Origin: Drouetiella sp036703255
Lineage (GTDB): Bacteria > Cyanobacteriota > Cyanobacteriia > Elainellales > Elainellaceae
Reading direction: 5' to 3'
NCBI GenBank assembly: GCA_036703255.1
Contig: DATNPL010000241.1
Location: 60,389 to 124,388 of the forward strand
Length of the DNA stretch: 64,000 bases
Below are positions 51,273-60,529 of this stretch, one piece after another (within the stretch, counting starts at the first letter, position 1; each line of letters starts with the position of its first letter). The notes below the pieces were generated by a model, which was not told the origin of the DNA, ran no database searches, and saw nothing but the letters and a program-made list of their open reading frames with translations. Both the position numbers and the translations under genes were made by a program.

Positions 51273-51427
51273 AGACTGCCATTCGCTATCGTGACCTGAG
51301 CAGACTAACGTGGCGTTGAGCTAGAACTAGGATTTTTAGAGCTACGCGTTTGGGATTCAGGTTTGGACAAGACTCTTTCAGGCGATCGCAAATTCAGGCG
51401 ATCGCAAAGTTCAATATCCCTATGGCT

Positions 51428-51476
51428 GAAAGCCTGATTTTGGTCGTGCAGAATGCAGTACCGAAATCAGGCTTTC
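51428..51476. terminator. 17-bp-stem hairpin between convergent genes
   Basis: GAAAGCCTGATTTTGGT (51428-51444) pairs with 51460-51476 (one G-T), loop 15 bases, followed by CAGGTTTTG. It lies between the H1-tailed gene and the AAA-like gene and probably ends one or both transcripts. Confidence 0.65.
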
Positions 51477-51523
51477 TCAGGTTTTGTGCTGTATCGGATG
51501 CAGTACAACACTCAGCCAGCAAG

Positions 51524-52996
51524 TTATGCGCTTGAAGTAACAGATAGCCTCAGCGCCCTTTCAAAATATTGCTGATAGAGTTTGCAGCTAATGGTTCCCT
51601 GAAAATTTTCTACTCGAATCAATCCCATGCTCTGTAGCCTGAAAGCAAATAATGGATCTAGATCGATCGGTTCGAGAGACTGAGTCATTATTTTCAGCAC
51701 CGCTAGCAGTTCGGGGTAAAGCTGAAGCTGAGCAAATTGCTGTCGAAGGTGAGCGCTAAAAATGCCGTCAGATGCGATCGCCTGCTGCTGTAGCTGCTCT
51801 AACGCAATTTCCTTAGTGCTGATGTGATAGAGCGCCAACTGTGTCAGGTAAGGATTCCCTCCCAGCAGTTGGGTCAGTTGCTCAGCATAAATTTCAGCTT
51901 GCCCTATCCCATATCGCTGAACTAAATCCAGCACTTGCTCTTGCGTAAAAGCAGAAAGTTCAACGGACAATCCCACATTAAAAGGAGACTGGTTGAAATC
52001 CAGCGGCAAATAAATTTCGTTTGAGTAAACAACAATCAGCCGAAGCTGCTGCCAGATGTTGCTATTGCCGTAGCGGGCTTTTTCATACCAGGCGCGCAGC
52101 ATACCAAAAAAGTCGCTGGCAATCTCTGGATAGTGAAATAACACATCTGCTCCGTCTAGGGCGAGTACCAGAGGAGCGTTAATCTCAGGCAGCAAATAGC
52201 TCTCAAAGTAGCGCGTGCAGTTGTAGCTGCTGCCAAAGATAGTATCCCAGTAGTCATCAACCCGATTGGGGATTTGAAGGTTTTGAGTGATAACGGCACA
52301 AAACCAGCGAAGAAATCGATCGAGGTTAGCCAACACCATTGAATCGGCAAGATGCAGGCTCAAAATAGTTCCAGGGAGTTCTTTATCTCGTACCCAGGCG
52401 AGAGTCCGGGTCATGAGCGAAGTTTTACCAAACTGATGAGGTGCTCTAATCCGAATGAATGCACCGGGCTGCAAAATCTCTTCACACACCTGTTGCTCAA
52501 TGGGGGGACGATCGATATACAAGCTTGAGTCTAGTGAGAGCTGACCTTGCAGAGGCTTACGCAAAAGGCTCTGAGCGATCGCATCAGAGTCAAGGCTAAT
52601 ATAGTCGCTCGTATTGAGACTGAGGTGAAGGGCGTTGAAATAGAGTTCTAACGTTTGGCGATCGACGGCTAGCCGCTTACGTCGCACCTTGGTGATCGTG
52701 TTAGGGCTGAGATCGATTAACTCTCCCAACTGCTCTAGCGTGTAGGGCTTTCCAGAGTTAGTTTGCTCAGCTAGACGTTGCTCGGCTGCTTGCAGCCTCT
52801 GCCATCCTCTCGGGCTGAGGATGACTCCTCGTTTGCGTCGCTGTGATTGCAATTGCTGAACGACCTCTAATTGTTGAACCATGAGATGTAAAAGTTGGGT
52901 GAACCCAACCGATGATGTAGAACTTGGGATGAATCGCGATGAAGACTGCGCCAGTTCAAGCCTGTTGTCCGTGGAAGTGGTGGCTTCTATTGCCAA
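51524..52996 (-). CDS. AAA-like (STAND-type) ATPase with N-terminal HTH
   Basis: The 490-residue protein has an N-terminal helix-turn-helix (about 60-130): SPRGWQRLQAAEQRL, YTLEQLGELIDLSPNTITKV and RRKRLAVDRQTLELYFNALH. The C-terminal part (about 165-420) is the AAA_35 domain of cyanobacterial signalling proteins: degenerate Walker A APHQFGKTSLM (with GKTS intact), Walker B PLVLALDGADVLF, and the STAND-like YLTQLALYHIS end. A winged helix tail (ELLAVLKIMTQSLEPIDL) ends the chain. Such proteins are often signalling or regulatory switches; the sensed signal is unknown. It is alone on the minus strand, before a 916-bp gene-free stretch. Confidence 0.83.
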   Translation of the reverse strand: MAIEATTSTDNRLELAQSSSRFIPSSTSSVGFTQLLHLMVQQLEVVQQLQSQRRKRGVILSPRGWQRLQAAEQRLAEQTNSGKPYTLEQLGELIDLSPNTITKVRRKRLAVDRQTLELYFNALHLSLNTSDYISLDSDAIAQSLLRKPLQGQLSLDSSLYIDRPPIEQQVCEEILQPGAFIRIRAPHQFGKTSLMTRTLAWVRDKELPGTILSLHLADSMVLANLDRFLRWFCAVITQNLQIPNRVDDYWDTIFGSSYNCTRYFESYLLPEINAPLVLALDGADVLFHYPEIASDFFGMLRAWYEKARYGNSNIWQQLRLIVVYSNEIYLPLDFNQSPFNVGLSVELSAFTQEQVLDLVQRYGIGQAEIYAEQLTQLLGGNPYLTQLALYHISTKEIALEQLQQQAIASDGIFSAHLRQQFAQLQLYPELLAVLKIMTQSLEPIDLDPLFAFRLQSMGLIRVENFQGTISCKLYQQYFERALRLSVTSSA

Positions 52997-53912
52997 GTGA
53001 GTCAGGGTTTAAGTAAAAAATGGACTGCAATGTAAAAGAGTAAACAATGGGATTTGAAAAACGCTCAATTCTGTCAGACTGAAATCAGCTCGTAGCCTCA
53101 AGCAGTTCAAATTAAAATAAGTCTCCAGAATGAAAAATCTGTAAATGTTAATAAAGTTGACTCAAAAGCGTATTCAACTTGCGCCGCTCTTTTCTGTTTT
53201 TGATTGCTCAGGGTTGCTGAATTTGAGGGTGAACTATCAAATTTGCTAGATTCTGCCTTTAAATCAGCAGCGCCAATTCCCCTACAATCAATATTTTTTG
53301 GCTCAAATTAGGCTAATTTTCTGCATGTTACTTTGGCTGATGCCGTCAATCAAACTCATTTTTCCCAAGTTATGAGCGGGTTGTATGAATAAAGCTTCAT
53401 ATGCTCAATTTAATACTTGGACTCACAAGTTAAAAAACCGCCAAATGGCTGAACTTGTTGCTAGGCGAAGAACGTGCCGCTAGGTAAACCAGTGTGGCAA
53501 CGATCATGGATGCAGATGGTCATTGAGATGGACGAGGCTCTGTCAACCGAGCTGGATAAGAGGCGTATACGGGTTAATCTCTTTTTAGGAACTGAAGCCA
53601 TCTATTCAGCTATCTATAGGGCTGTAAAGTGCCGTGAAAAATGCAGCCTTCCCAAAATGGCGCTGAGCAATGGCTCTGTTTGCGATCGCCTGAGCCTGTA
53701 CAAACCCATGAGCGATCGCACCGCACCGCATGAAAGCTGCTTAGCAAAAATTTGTGCGTAAGTTAACCCGTCTGATGGGCGATCGCCCTTATGATTCTCA
53801 GTAGCTCCACTTATGGCAAAGCGTCCCTAAGTCAGCAATCCGCTGGGTAACTTTGGTCGTATTGCCCCTATCAAGTCTCGGTTGAAGTCTCGGTATCAGA
53901 GGTTTGTTCTGT
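52997..53912. other. Long gene-free stretch
   Basis: This 916-bp stretch is AT-rich in its first half and has two HIP1 sites in its second. A 95-codon frame (53474-53761) has no recognisable similarity, no ribosome site and is rich in Cys and Arg, so I do not call it. I see no RNA gene, terminator or repeat that I can support; it holds the promoters of the divergent ATPase and DUF4079 genes. Confidence 0.45.
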
Positions 53913-54650
53913 ATGGATTCTAAAGATATTGCTGCCCTGATTCATCCCTTTATTGCGATCGGTTTTGTGTTTCCTTTGCTTGGGGTTGTGGTTCACTACT
54001 CAATGCTGACTCGCAACCGTCGCCTCAAAACGAAAGAAGAAGGCGGCAAGAGTAAAATTCCGCCAACGGTGGGTGCCGAACATTTAAAGCTAGGACGGCT
54101 GCTGAGCAATGCCGTCGTTGCTCTCGCGCTCATCGGGCTGGCCTATCCGATCTTTTCTAAATTTCTAGACAAACAAACCTGGAACCAAGAATCGTTGCGG
54201 GTGGGATTTGTGGTGCTCATGTTTGCCTTAACGATCGCCTCTCTGGTGGTGCTCAACAAAGCGAGAGCCAGAGTCTGGCGAGGCGTTTTTGCCACCCTGA
54301 CGGGAATGGGGCTGATTCTTCTGGGTTGCCAGCCTGAGGTCTATCGGCGTGGGTTTGAGTGGTACATTTCTCACTACCATTACGGAATTCTGGCGGCGCT
54401 GTTGATGATCTTTTCCCTGGCTATCTTTCCTGATATCTATCACGATCGCACCAATCGCTGGCGCAACGTTCACATTATTCTCAATAGCTTTGCTTTGATT
54501 TTGTTCATCGGCCAAGGGTTTACGGGCACCCGAGATCTGCTAGAAATTCCTTTAGCTTGGCAAAACCCCTACATTGAGCAGCTTTATATCAACAATTGCC
54601 AGCCGCCTGCCGCACCCGCAGCCTGTGCTGTGCAGCCCGCAAAACCTTAA
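53913..54650 (+). CDS. DUF4079 family membrane protein
   Basis: The 245-residue protein starts MDSKDIAALIHPFIAIGFVF at ATG 53913; a TTG nine bases upstream is in frame but less likely. It has about seven transmembrane helices, with His residues in ALIHPFIAIG, YHYGILAALLMIFS and RWRNVHIILNSFALI placed as in cytochrome b561-like haem proteins. DUF4079 is common in cyanobacteria and plants and is thought to be a membrane redox protein; this is family knowledge, not shown here. A Cys/Pro-rich tail (NNCQPPAAPAACAVQP) ends it. It converges with the next gene. Confidence 0.87.
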   Translation: MDSKDIAALIHPFIAIGFVFPLLGVVVHYSMLTRNRRLKTKEEGGKSKIPPTVGAEHLKLGRLLSNAVVALALIGLAYPIFSKFLDKQTWNQESLRVGFVVLMFALTIASLVVLNKARARVWRGVFATLTGMGLILLGCQPEVYRRGFEWYISHYHYGILAALLMIFSLAIFPDIYHDRTNRWRNVHIILNSFALILFIGQGFTGTRDLLEIPLAWQNPYIEQLYINNCQPPAAPAACAVQPAKP

Positions 54651-54679
54651 ATCGGCCTACGAAGTTACACAACCGTTGT

Positions 54680-55111
54680 TTATTCAGGCTTGGCTGCACA
54701 TACCCACCTCCATAGCGGATGGCTTTCTCCCTGCTGGCGAATGTGCAAAACCTGTTTTTCGAGATAAGTCTGGTGCGATCGCGGCAGTCCCAGCAAAATA
54801 TTACGGCTTTGCCCTACCAAAACGGCAACCGTCATACCGATGCATAAACCCAAACCGATCGCAGGTAAACGGTTGTAGATCAAAGCATAACGAACAGCCG
54901 CCAGCGTCAGATGATCCTGCCAGAGTGGAATTTCAAAGCGCAGCCCCCAAAAGCTGAGCGGTGCCACAACTAGCCACAGCACACCCACGACGACCCAGCG
55001 ACTGTAGATGGTTAACCGATGCAGTCGCTGCACCTGCTGCTGAAACGTGGGATCTCGTGGATCTGGGCTGGGAGGTAACGGCGCGTTGGATGAAGCAGGC
55101 GGCAGAATCAT
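54680..55111 (-). CDS. Hypothetical membrane protein, two helices
   Basis: The 143-residue protein, MILPPASSNAPLPPSPDPRD with a Pro-rich start, has two transmembrane segments (about 40-60 WVVVGVLWLVVAPLSFWG and 82-103 LPAIGLGLCIGMTVAVLVG) and a cytosolic C-terminal tail with HPLWRWVCAAK. Its composition is typical of conserved cyanobacterial membrane proteins of unknown role. It converges on DUF4079 with a 29-bp gap. The 248-bp gap to the large gene at 55360 is a divergent promoter region with TATAAT at 55296-55301, but no good -35 for it. Confidence 0.7.
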   Translation of the reverse strand: MILPPASSNAPLPPSPDPRDPTFQQQVQRLHRLTIYSRWVVVGVLWLVVAPLSFWGLRFEIPLWQDHLTLAAVRYALIYNRLPAIGLGLCIGMTVAVLVGQSRNILLGLPRSHQTYLEKQVLHIRQQGESHPLWRWVCAAKPE

Positions 55112-55359
55112 CTGAGCTGTACTTTAAAAGCTGCTGTCTATTTTTTGAGGCGATCTGTTTAAATCTTATGTCATGATCCCCTGACTCATGATCCCGACGA
55201 TCCCCTTGATCCCTCAGGCATGTGCCTTATTCCTCATGGGCTAATCATGAATTGATTCTGGGGAGAGGTCAACCCATAGCCCTTGACGCAGGGTATATAA
55301 TTTTGGCAAATCTTTTGTAAAGATTAACAACAGTTAGGGTTGGTTAACATTCACTTCAA

Positions 55360-58300
55360 ATGATGTCCCATAGAAGAAGTTCCCCCGTCATCGCGCTGAC
55401 TCTGCTCCTTGCCTTGGTTGCGGCTCCCAAGACGCCAGCAGATTCATTTAGAACCGACCCTATTCTGGCGCAGGCTCCTGCCGCTCCAGCATTCAATCTC
55501 CCGGAAAGTGTGGCTAGCGACACGATCGTCAAGATCGATGGCTCCACGAGTTTACAGACCATCAACCAGCTTTTGAAACAGCGTTTTCAGCAGCAGTACA
55601 GCGGCACCCAGGTTGAAGACCGCTACTCTGGCACGGATGCCGCGCTGCAAGCTGTTTTGGACGGCAACATAGATTTGGCGGCAATCGGTCGCCCGCTAAC
55701 CGACGCAGAAAAAGCCCAGGGGTTGTCTGCTGTGCCGATCGCCCGCCACAAAATTGCCATCTTGATCGGCCCTGACAATCCTTACGCAGGCGATATCTCT
55801 TATCAGCAATTTGCCAGAATTTTTCGAGGAGAAATTACAGACTGGTCAGAGCTAGGCGGCAGTCCCGGTCCCATTCGCTTTGTCGATCGCCCCGATAGCA
55901 GCGATACGCGATTGGCCTTTAACAACTACCCGGTATTTCAATCAGCTCCTTTCCAGACGGGGGAAAATGCGGTCAAGTCTGCTGAAGACACAACCGATGC
56001 CGTGATCCAGCAGCTAGGAACAGATGGCATTAGTTTCTCGATCGCTGACCAGGCGCTAGATCGTCAAGACGTCAAGATTGTGCCAATGCACAAGACATTG
56101 CCGACTGATCCCCGCTATCCTTTTTCTCAGCCGCTGACCTATGTTTATAGGGGCAGCCCTAACCCTGCGGTGTTGGCATTCCTGGGTTTTGCAACGGATG
56201 CCTCTAATCGACAGGCGATCGAACAGGCAAGAGCCAGTGAAGCAACTCAAGCGGCAGCTATTCCTCCGGTCGGGGCGGCCAGTCCTACCATTAGTCCTTC
56301 AGCCATTAGCCCTTCTAGTCCTTCGGTAGCGGCTGATTCTCCTGCCGTTTCTTCTAGCGAAACCCCAGCAGCACTAGATCCAGCGATCGCTCCAGCCGCA
56401 GCCCCAATTAGCTCTGCCAACGACTGGCTCCCCTGGTTGCTTTTGCTTTTGCTAGGCGGCCTTGGACTCTTATTCTGGGCATTGAAAGGTCGGCAGCGTC
56501 AGGCTTCGCCCCTGGCACAGCCACCAGCCGCCCCTGTGCCTGTACCGCCCGTCGCCCCAACCCCGTTGTCTGAGGCAGCATGGAGCGAACCGCCTGCTCT
56601 ATCGCCCAGCTTTCCGGTAGGAGCATCCGGAGCTGAAGCAGCATTAGGGGCAGGCGCTTTGGCTGCCGGAATCGGAGCTGCCGGAATCGGAGCAGCGATC
56701 TGGGGGGCTAGCCGTCCAGAGAGCCGTATCATTTTGACGCCTCGCAACTCAGAGCAAGCCTATGCCTATTGGGAAACGCCTGAGGCTCACAAAGCAGAGT
56801 TGCGCCGTCAGGGTGGCGAGGCGCTGAAGCTTCGCATCTACGATGTTACAGATATTGATTTAGACAGTCAGGCTCCGCACAGCGTTTTGCAATATGACTG
56901 CGCGGAAACGGATCAAGATCGGCATGTGCCTATCCCTGAGAGCGATCGCGACTACCTAGCAGAAATTGGTTATGTGACGCCCGAAAACCGCTGGCTAATG
57001 CTAGCGCGATCGGCTTCTGTGAGAGTGCCGCCTGCTCCTGTAGCGGAGCCTATGCTGGAACCACAGTCCAATGGGTTGGGGTTGGGTGCCCTGGCCGGGG
57101 GGGCAGCAGTGGCGGCTGCGGGGTTGGGTGCTCTGCTGCCAGAGCCAAGCGAGCCTGAGCCGATTCCACCTAGCCGCATTGTTCTTACCCCGCGCAGCTT
57201 TGAGGATGCCTATGCCTATTGGGAAACACCTGAAGCGGCCAAAGCCGCATTGCGTCGGCAAGGGGGTGAACATCTAACGCTGCTGCTTTCCGATGTCACG
57301 GGTTTAGATCTGGCAACGCAGGTGCCGTACAACGTGCAGCGGTTTAACTGTGCTGAAACCGAAACCGATCGCCATGTCCCCATTCCGATGGGCGATCGGG
57401 ACTATATTGCTGAAATTGGCTACTTAACCAGTGATAATCAGTGGCTGCTTTTGGCGCGCTCAGAGCCGATCCGCGTTCCTGCCATGCCGCCCGTTGACGC
57501 TGCTGAATCCATTGATGCGCTCTTGGTTGAAGCTGAGCCTGTGGCGGCTGAGTCTGCCATTATGACAGCCGATGCGGGAGGCAGCGATATTGCGGAGGTG
57601 CAGTCGGAACCCTCTCCAGAGGCTGGATATGCTTTTCTGACGATGCCTCAGTATGCCAATGGCGATCGCTCTCCAGCCGCCACAGGATTTGACTTAGAAC
57701 CTGCTGATCTAAATGGCGAAGATTTGGCTTCGGTAGATGCTGACTTGCCTGACCTGCCTGCGGGCTATGGCGAGAGCCGCATTACCCTCATGGCACGCGA
57801 TCCCCACTGGGCTTATGCCTACTGGGATATCCTACCTGAGGATTGGACAGAGGTGCATCGTGCGGGAGTCACAAGTCTGGCTCTGCGCTTTTATGATGTG
57901 ACTGATGTAAACCTAGAGGTGCAAAATCCTCACAGTCTGCAACAGTATCACTGCGATGAGCTAGCTCGAGACTGGTATATTCCTGTCCCGGTTAGCGATC
58001 GCGACTATATTGTGGAAATTGGCTATGTGACGGGCGAAGGCAATTGGTCGATGCTGGCGCGATCGATTCCGGTGCGTATTCCGCCTGTCTATCCTTCTGA
58101 TTGGTATGAGGAAAAATTCACGACGGTACCTTGGGAAGAAGAAATTCGTACCCGCGTGTTTCAAGGACTAGAAGAACCCTACAGAAGATCTGAACCTGAA
58201 GATCCGGCCTACGATCGTTTCTTAAAGTTGGCTGAGGTTTTTCAAGAGCAACGTGTTTCTGGATCGCTGTTTGGCTCTATGCAGCAAGTTCCTCAAGCGA

Positions 58301-59439
58301 TCGTCAGTTCGTTTATGTTTCCTAGTGGTTTGGGCATACCGGGAGCGATTACAGAGTCTGGAGTTGGCATGTCGGGCATCGGCATGTCGGGCATCGGCAT
58401 GTCGGGTGTCGGACTAGCCGGGATGTCGGGCGTTGGAATATACAGCATGTCTGGCTTGGGGCTGGCAGGGATGTCGGGCATTGACCTGTCGGGTATGGGG
58501 CTAGCTGGAATGTCGGGCATCGGTCTGTACAGCATGTCTGGGTTGGGACGGGCGGGGATGTCGGGTATTGGAATGTCGGGTGTCGGACTAGCGGGGATGT
58601 CTGGCGTTGGCCTGTACAGCATGTCCGGCTTAGGACTCGCAAGCCTATCGGGTGTTGGCATGTACAGCATGTCTGGTGTTGGCATGTCGGGAGTCGGCAT
58701 GTACAGCATGTCTGGCGTTGGCATGTCGGGTATGGGTCTGTACAGTATGTCCGGAGTTGGCATGTCTGGAGTCGGCATGTACAGTATGTCTGGGGTCGGC
58801 ATGTCCGGTGTGGGTATGACCGGTATCGGTATGGCAGGACTGTCTGGCGTCGGACTAGCAGGACTGTCTGGCGTCGGCATGTACACCACGTCAGGTATGG
58901 GCAGAATGTCCGGCGTTGGCCTGTACAGCATGTCTGGCTTAAACGACCACGGCACCTCCGGCATGGGTTTTGCAAATACCTCTGGCATGGGCATGATGTC
59001 CGGCACAGGTTTAGCTAACCTGTCCGGTGCAGGTCTGTATAGCCTGTCAGGAATTGGGCTATATGGCACCTCAGGCGTGGGGATGTATAGCATGTCTGGG
59101 ATTGGCATGTCGGGTATCGGTATGTCTGGGATTGGCTTATCGGCAACACCAGACCCGCAACCCCGAAAATTTTGGCTGATTGCCGATGCTGAGCTAATCG
59201 TTCATGGCGCAACAGAGCCGGATGCGACTGTCACGATCGCCGGACAAACTGTTCGCCTCAACCCCGATGGAACCTTTCGATTTCAGGTGATGTTCCCAGA
59301 TGGTAATTTTGACTATCCGATTCTGGCGGTTGCTGCTGACGGTGAGCAAAACCGAGCCATTCATATGAAGTTTAGCCGTGAGACGCCAGTGCGCCGGGTA
59401 AACACGAAAGATGCGGCAGTAAATGAATGGGTTTCTTAA
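55360..59439 (+). CDS. Phosphate-binding-like / triple DUF4912 / MSGxG-repeat protein
   Basis: The 1,359-residue protein has a signal peptide (about 1-28), a periplasmic-binding-protein-like domain (about 52-290; IVKIDGSTSLQTINQLLKQR is PstS-like), a Pro/Ser linker, one transmembrane helix (about 356-375), then three DUF4912 domains (about 455-557, 605-707, 806-908), each with RI-LTPR--E-AYAYWETPE and QYDCAETD-DRHVPIP type motifs. Ala/Gly stretches (425-449, 572-594) precede two of them. Residues 1001-1261 are about 260 residues of MSGVGM/MYSMSG repeats. A C-terminal beta domain (about 1270-1340; FWLIADAELIVHGATEPDAT) ends it. The DUF4912 part would sit on the opposite side of the membrane from the binding domain. 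Function unknown; the composite suggests a sensor or envelope scaffold. Confidence 0.85.
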   Translation: MMSHRRSSPVIALTLLLALVAAPKTPADSFRTDPILAQAPAAPAFNLPESVASDTIVKIDGSTSLQTINQLLKQRFQQQYSGTQVEDRYSGTDAALQAVLDGNIDLAAIGRPLTDAEKAQGLSAVPIARHKIAILIGPDNPYAGDISYQQFARIFRGEITDWSELGGSPGPIRFVDRPDSSDTRLAFNNYPVFQSAPFQTGENAVKSAEDTTDAVIQQLGTDGISFSIADQALDRQDVKIVPMHKTLPTDPRYPFSQPLTYVYRGSPNPAVLAFLGFATDASNRQAIEQARASEATQAAAIPPVGAASPTISPSAISPSSPSVAADSPAVSSSETPAALDPAIAPAAAPISSANDWLPWLLLLLLGGLGLLFWALKGRQRQASPLAQPPAAPVPVPPVAPTPLSEAAWSEPPALSPSFPVGASGAEAALGAGALAAGIGAAGIGAAIWGASRPESRIILTPRNSEQAYAYWETPEAHKAELRRQGGEALKLRIYDVTDIDLDSQAPHSVLQYDCAETDQDRHVPIPESDRDYLAEIGYVTPENRWLMLARSASVRVPPAPVAEPMLEPQSNGLGLGALAGGAAVAAAGLGALLPEPSEPEPIPPSRIVLTPRSFEDAYAYWETPEAAKAALRRQGGEHLTLLLSDVTGLDLATQVPYNVQRFNCAETETDRHVPIPMGDRDYIAEIGYLTSDNQWLLLARSEPIRVPAMPPVDAAESIDALLVEAEPVAAESAIMTADAGGSDIAEVQSEPSPEAGYAFLTMPQYANGDRSPAATGFDLEPADLNGEDLASVDADLPDLPAGYGESRITLMARDPHWAYAYWDILPEDWTEVHRAGVTSLALRFYDVTDVNLEVQNPHSLQQYHCDELARDWYIPVPVSDRDYIVEIGYVTGEGNWSMLARSIPVRIPPVYPSDWYEEKFTTVPWEEEIRTRVFQGLEEPYRRSEPEDPAYDRFLKLAEVFQEQRVSGSLFGSMQQVPQAIVSSFMFPSGLGIPGAITESGVGMSGIGMSGIGMSGVGLAGMSGVGIYSMSGLGLAGMSGIDLSGMGLAGMSGIGLYSMSGLGRAGMSGIGMSGVGLAGMSGVGLYSMSGLGLASLSGVGMYSMSGVGMSGVGMYSMSGVGMSGMGLYSMSGVGMSGVGMYSMSGVGMSGVGMTGIGMAGLSGVGLAGLSGVGMYTTSGMGRMSGVGLYSMSGLNDHGTSGMGFANTSGMGMMSGTGLANLSGAGLYSLSGIGLYGTSGVGMYSMSGIGMSGIGMSGIGLSATPDPQPRKFWLIADAELIVHGATEPDATVTIAGQTVRLNPDGTFRFQVMFPDGNFDYPILAVAADGEQNRAIHMKFSRETPVRRVNTKDAAVNEWVS
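58360..59142 (+). repeat. Coding minisatellite: MSG-V-G-M type repeat
   Basis: The DNA encoding residues 1001-1261 is built from about 6- and 12-residue units (MSGVGM, MSGVGMYSMSGVG), with codon changes between copies. Long stop-free frames appear on the opposite strand (PDMPTPD repeats) only because of the repeat and are not genes. Confidence 0.85.
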
Positions 59440-59497
59440 GGCTTGCCTGTGCGTTGTGTACCCTTTAATTAAGCTGTAAAAATTGAGCCATAAATCT

Positions 59498-59530
59498 TTT
59501 TAGGAGGAGCGCTGGACGCTCCTCCTAAAA
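59498..59530. terminator. 14-bp-stem hairpin between convergent genes
   Basis: Arms 59498-59511 and 59517-59530 (TTTTAGGAGGAGCG and its complement) are perfect, with the CTGGA loop. It lies between the large repeat protein gene and larE, likely ending both; the apex GCGC-TGGA-CGC relates it to the GCGC-type hairpins. Confidence 0.7.
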
Positions 59531-59560
59531 TTTTAGGATTAAGAACATCCCGAATACGGC

Positions 59561-60379
59561 TTAACGTTGCTGAGCCAGTTGCAGTACCTGATTGAGTTTG
59601 CCGCTGCGATAGCCCTCTAGATCAAGCGTGACATAGAGAAAGCCATAGGATTGAAGCGTACTGACCAAAATGGCTAAGTCGGTCGTCAAAACAAATTCTT
59701 TAATCTGCTCAGGCGGTAGCTCAATTCGTGCTGTATCTTCTACCGATCGCACCCGTAAGTTTTTTAGCCCCAGCGTTCTCAAATACCGTTCAGCTCGGCC
59801 TACCCGCTGCAACTTCGTTGCCGTAATCGCCTCGCCATAGGGAAAACGAGAGCTGAGACAGGGCTGAGCGGGTTTATCCCAGCAAGATAGCCCTAGCATT
59901 TTGGCGAGTTCCCTCACCTCTAGCTTGCTCACTCCCACTTCGGCCAAAGGCGATCGCGCTCCCCGCTCTTTAGCTGCTTGAATTCCAGGTCGATAGTCTA
60001 ATAGATCATCGGCATTGACCCCATCTACAACATAGGGATAGCCCCGCACAATCGCCAAGGGCTTCAACGTGTCATGGAGTTCGCTTTTACAAAAATAGCA
60101 GCGGTTGACTGGGTTTGATGTGTAGTTGGGATTGTCCATCTCATGCGTTTGCACCACCTCATGGGCAATCCCAATTGCAGCCGCCTGAATCTGAGCCTCT
60201 TCCAAGTCTTCGGGTAGCAGCGAAGGAGACTCAGCTGTGATGGCTAGAGCACGATCGCCCAAAACATCGTAGGCAATCTTGGCGACTAAGGTACTGTCGA
60301 TTCCGCCTGAATAGGCAATCAGCGCTCGATCCATTTCTGCAAAGAGCGCTCTGAGGCTTTCCAATTTTTCAGTCAACAT
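59561..60379 (-). CDS. larE: ATP-dependent sacrificial sulfur transferase LarE-like
   Basis: The 272-residue protein has the PP-loop AYSGGIDSTL near residue 22, NRCYFCKSELHDTLKPLAI with the conserved Cys, GVNADDLLDYRPGIQAAKER, SPLAEVGVSKLEVRELAKM and CLSSRFPYGEAIT, all LarE hallmarks. LarE transfers sulfur from its own Cys (or from a cluster in the multi-Cys forms) to the pincer nucleotide of lactate-racemase-type enzymes. No larB or larC gene is in the window. The start at 60379 fits MLTEKLESLRALFAEM. The enzyme is cytoplasmic. Confidence 0.9.
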   Translation of the reverse strand: MLTEKLESLRALFAEMDRALIAYSGGIDSTLVAKIAYDVLGDRALAITAESPSLLPEDLEEAQIQAAAIGIAHEVVQTHEMDNPNYTSNPVNRCYFCKSELHDTLKPLAIVRGYPYVVDGVNADDLLDYRPGIQAAKERGARSPLAEVGVSKLEVRELAKMLGLSCWDKPAQPCLSSRFPYGEAITATKLQRVGRAERYLRTLGLKNLRVRSVEDTARIELPPEQIKEFVLTTDLAILVSTLQSYGFLYVTLDLEGYRSGKLNQVLQLAQQR

Positions 60380-60529
60380 GGCAGTTCTGCAAGTGTGCGT
60401 TGAGTTTAGGCTGATGTGGCTTTCGGCGGAAAAGGGCGGGCTATAATCTTTTCCAGCATCAATGACCCGTGATTCTCTCCTAGGGTAGCGAACTTAGAGA
60501 ATCATCTGAGCGGTAAATGAAAAACTGAG

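Noticed and set aside
53474..53761. 95-codon plus-strand frame
   Set aside because: No ribosome site, no family, odd Cys/Arg-rich end; could be chance in a 916-bp gap.
55283..55301. TTGACG with TATAAT as a promoter for the large repeat protein
   Set aside because: The spacing is only 7 bp, far from the normal 16-18 bp, so they cannot be a pair; TATAAT alone remains a weak candidate.
58293..59108. 271- and 208-codon minus-strand frames with PDMPTPD or CRTCQ repeats
   Set aside because: Shadows of the MSGxGM coding repeat; no ribosome site and composition set by the repeat alone.
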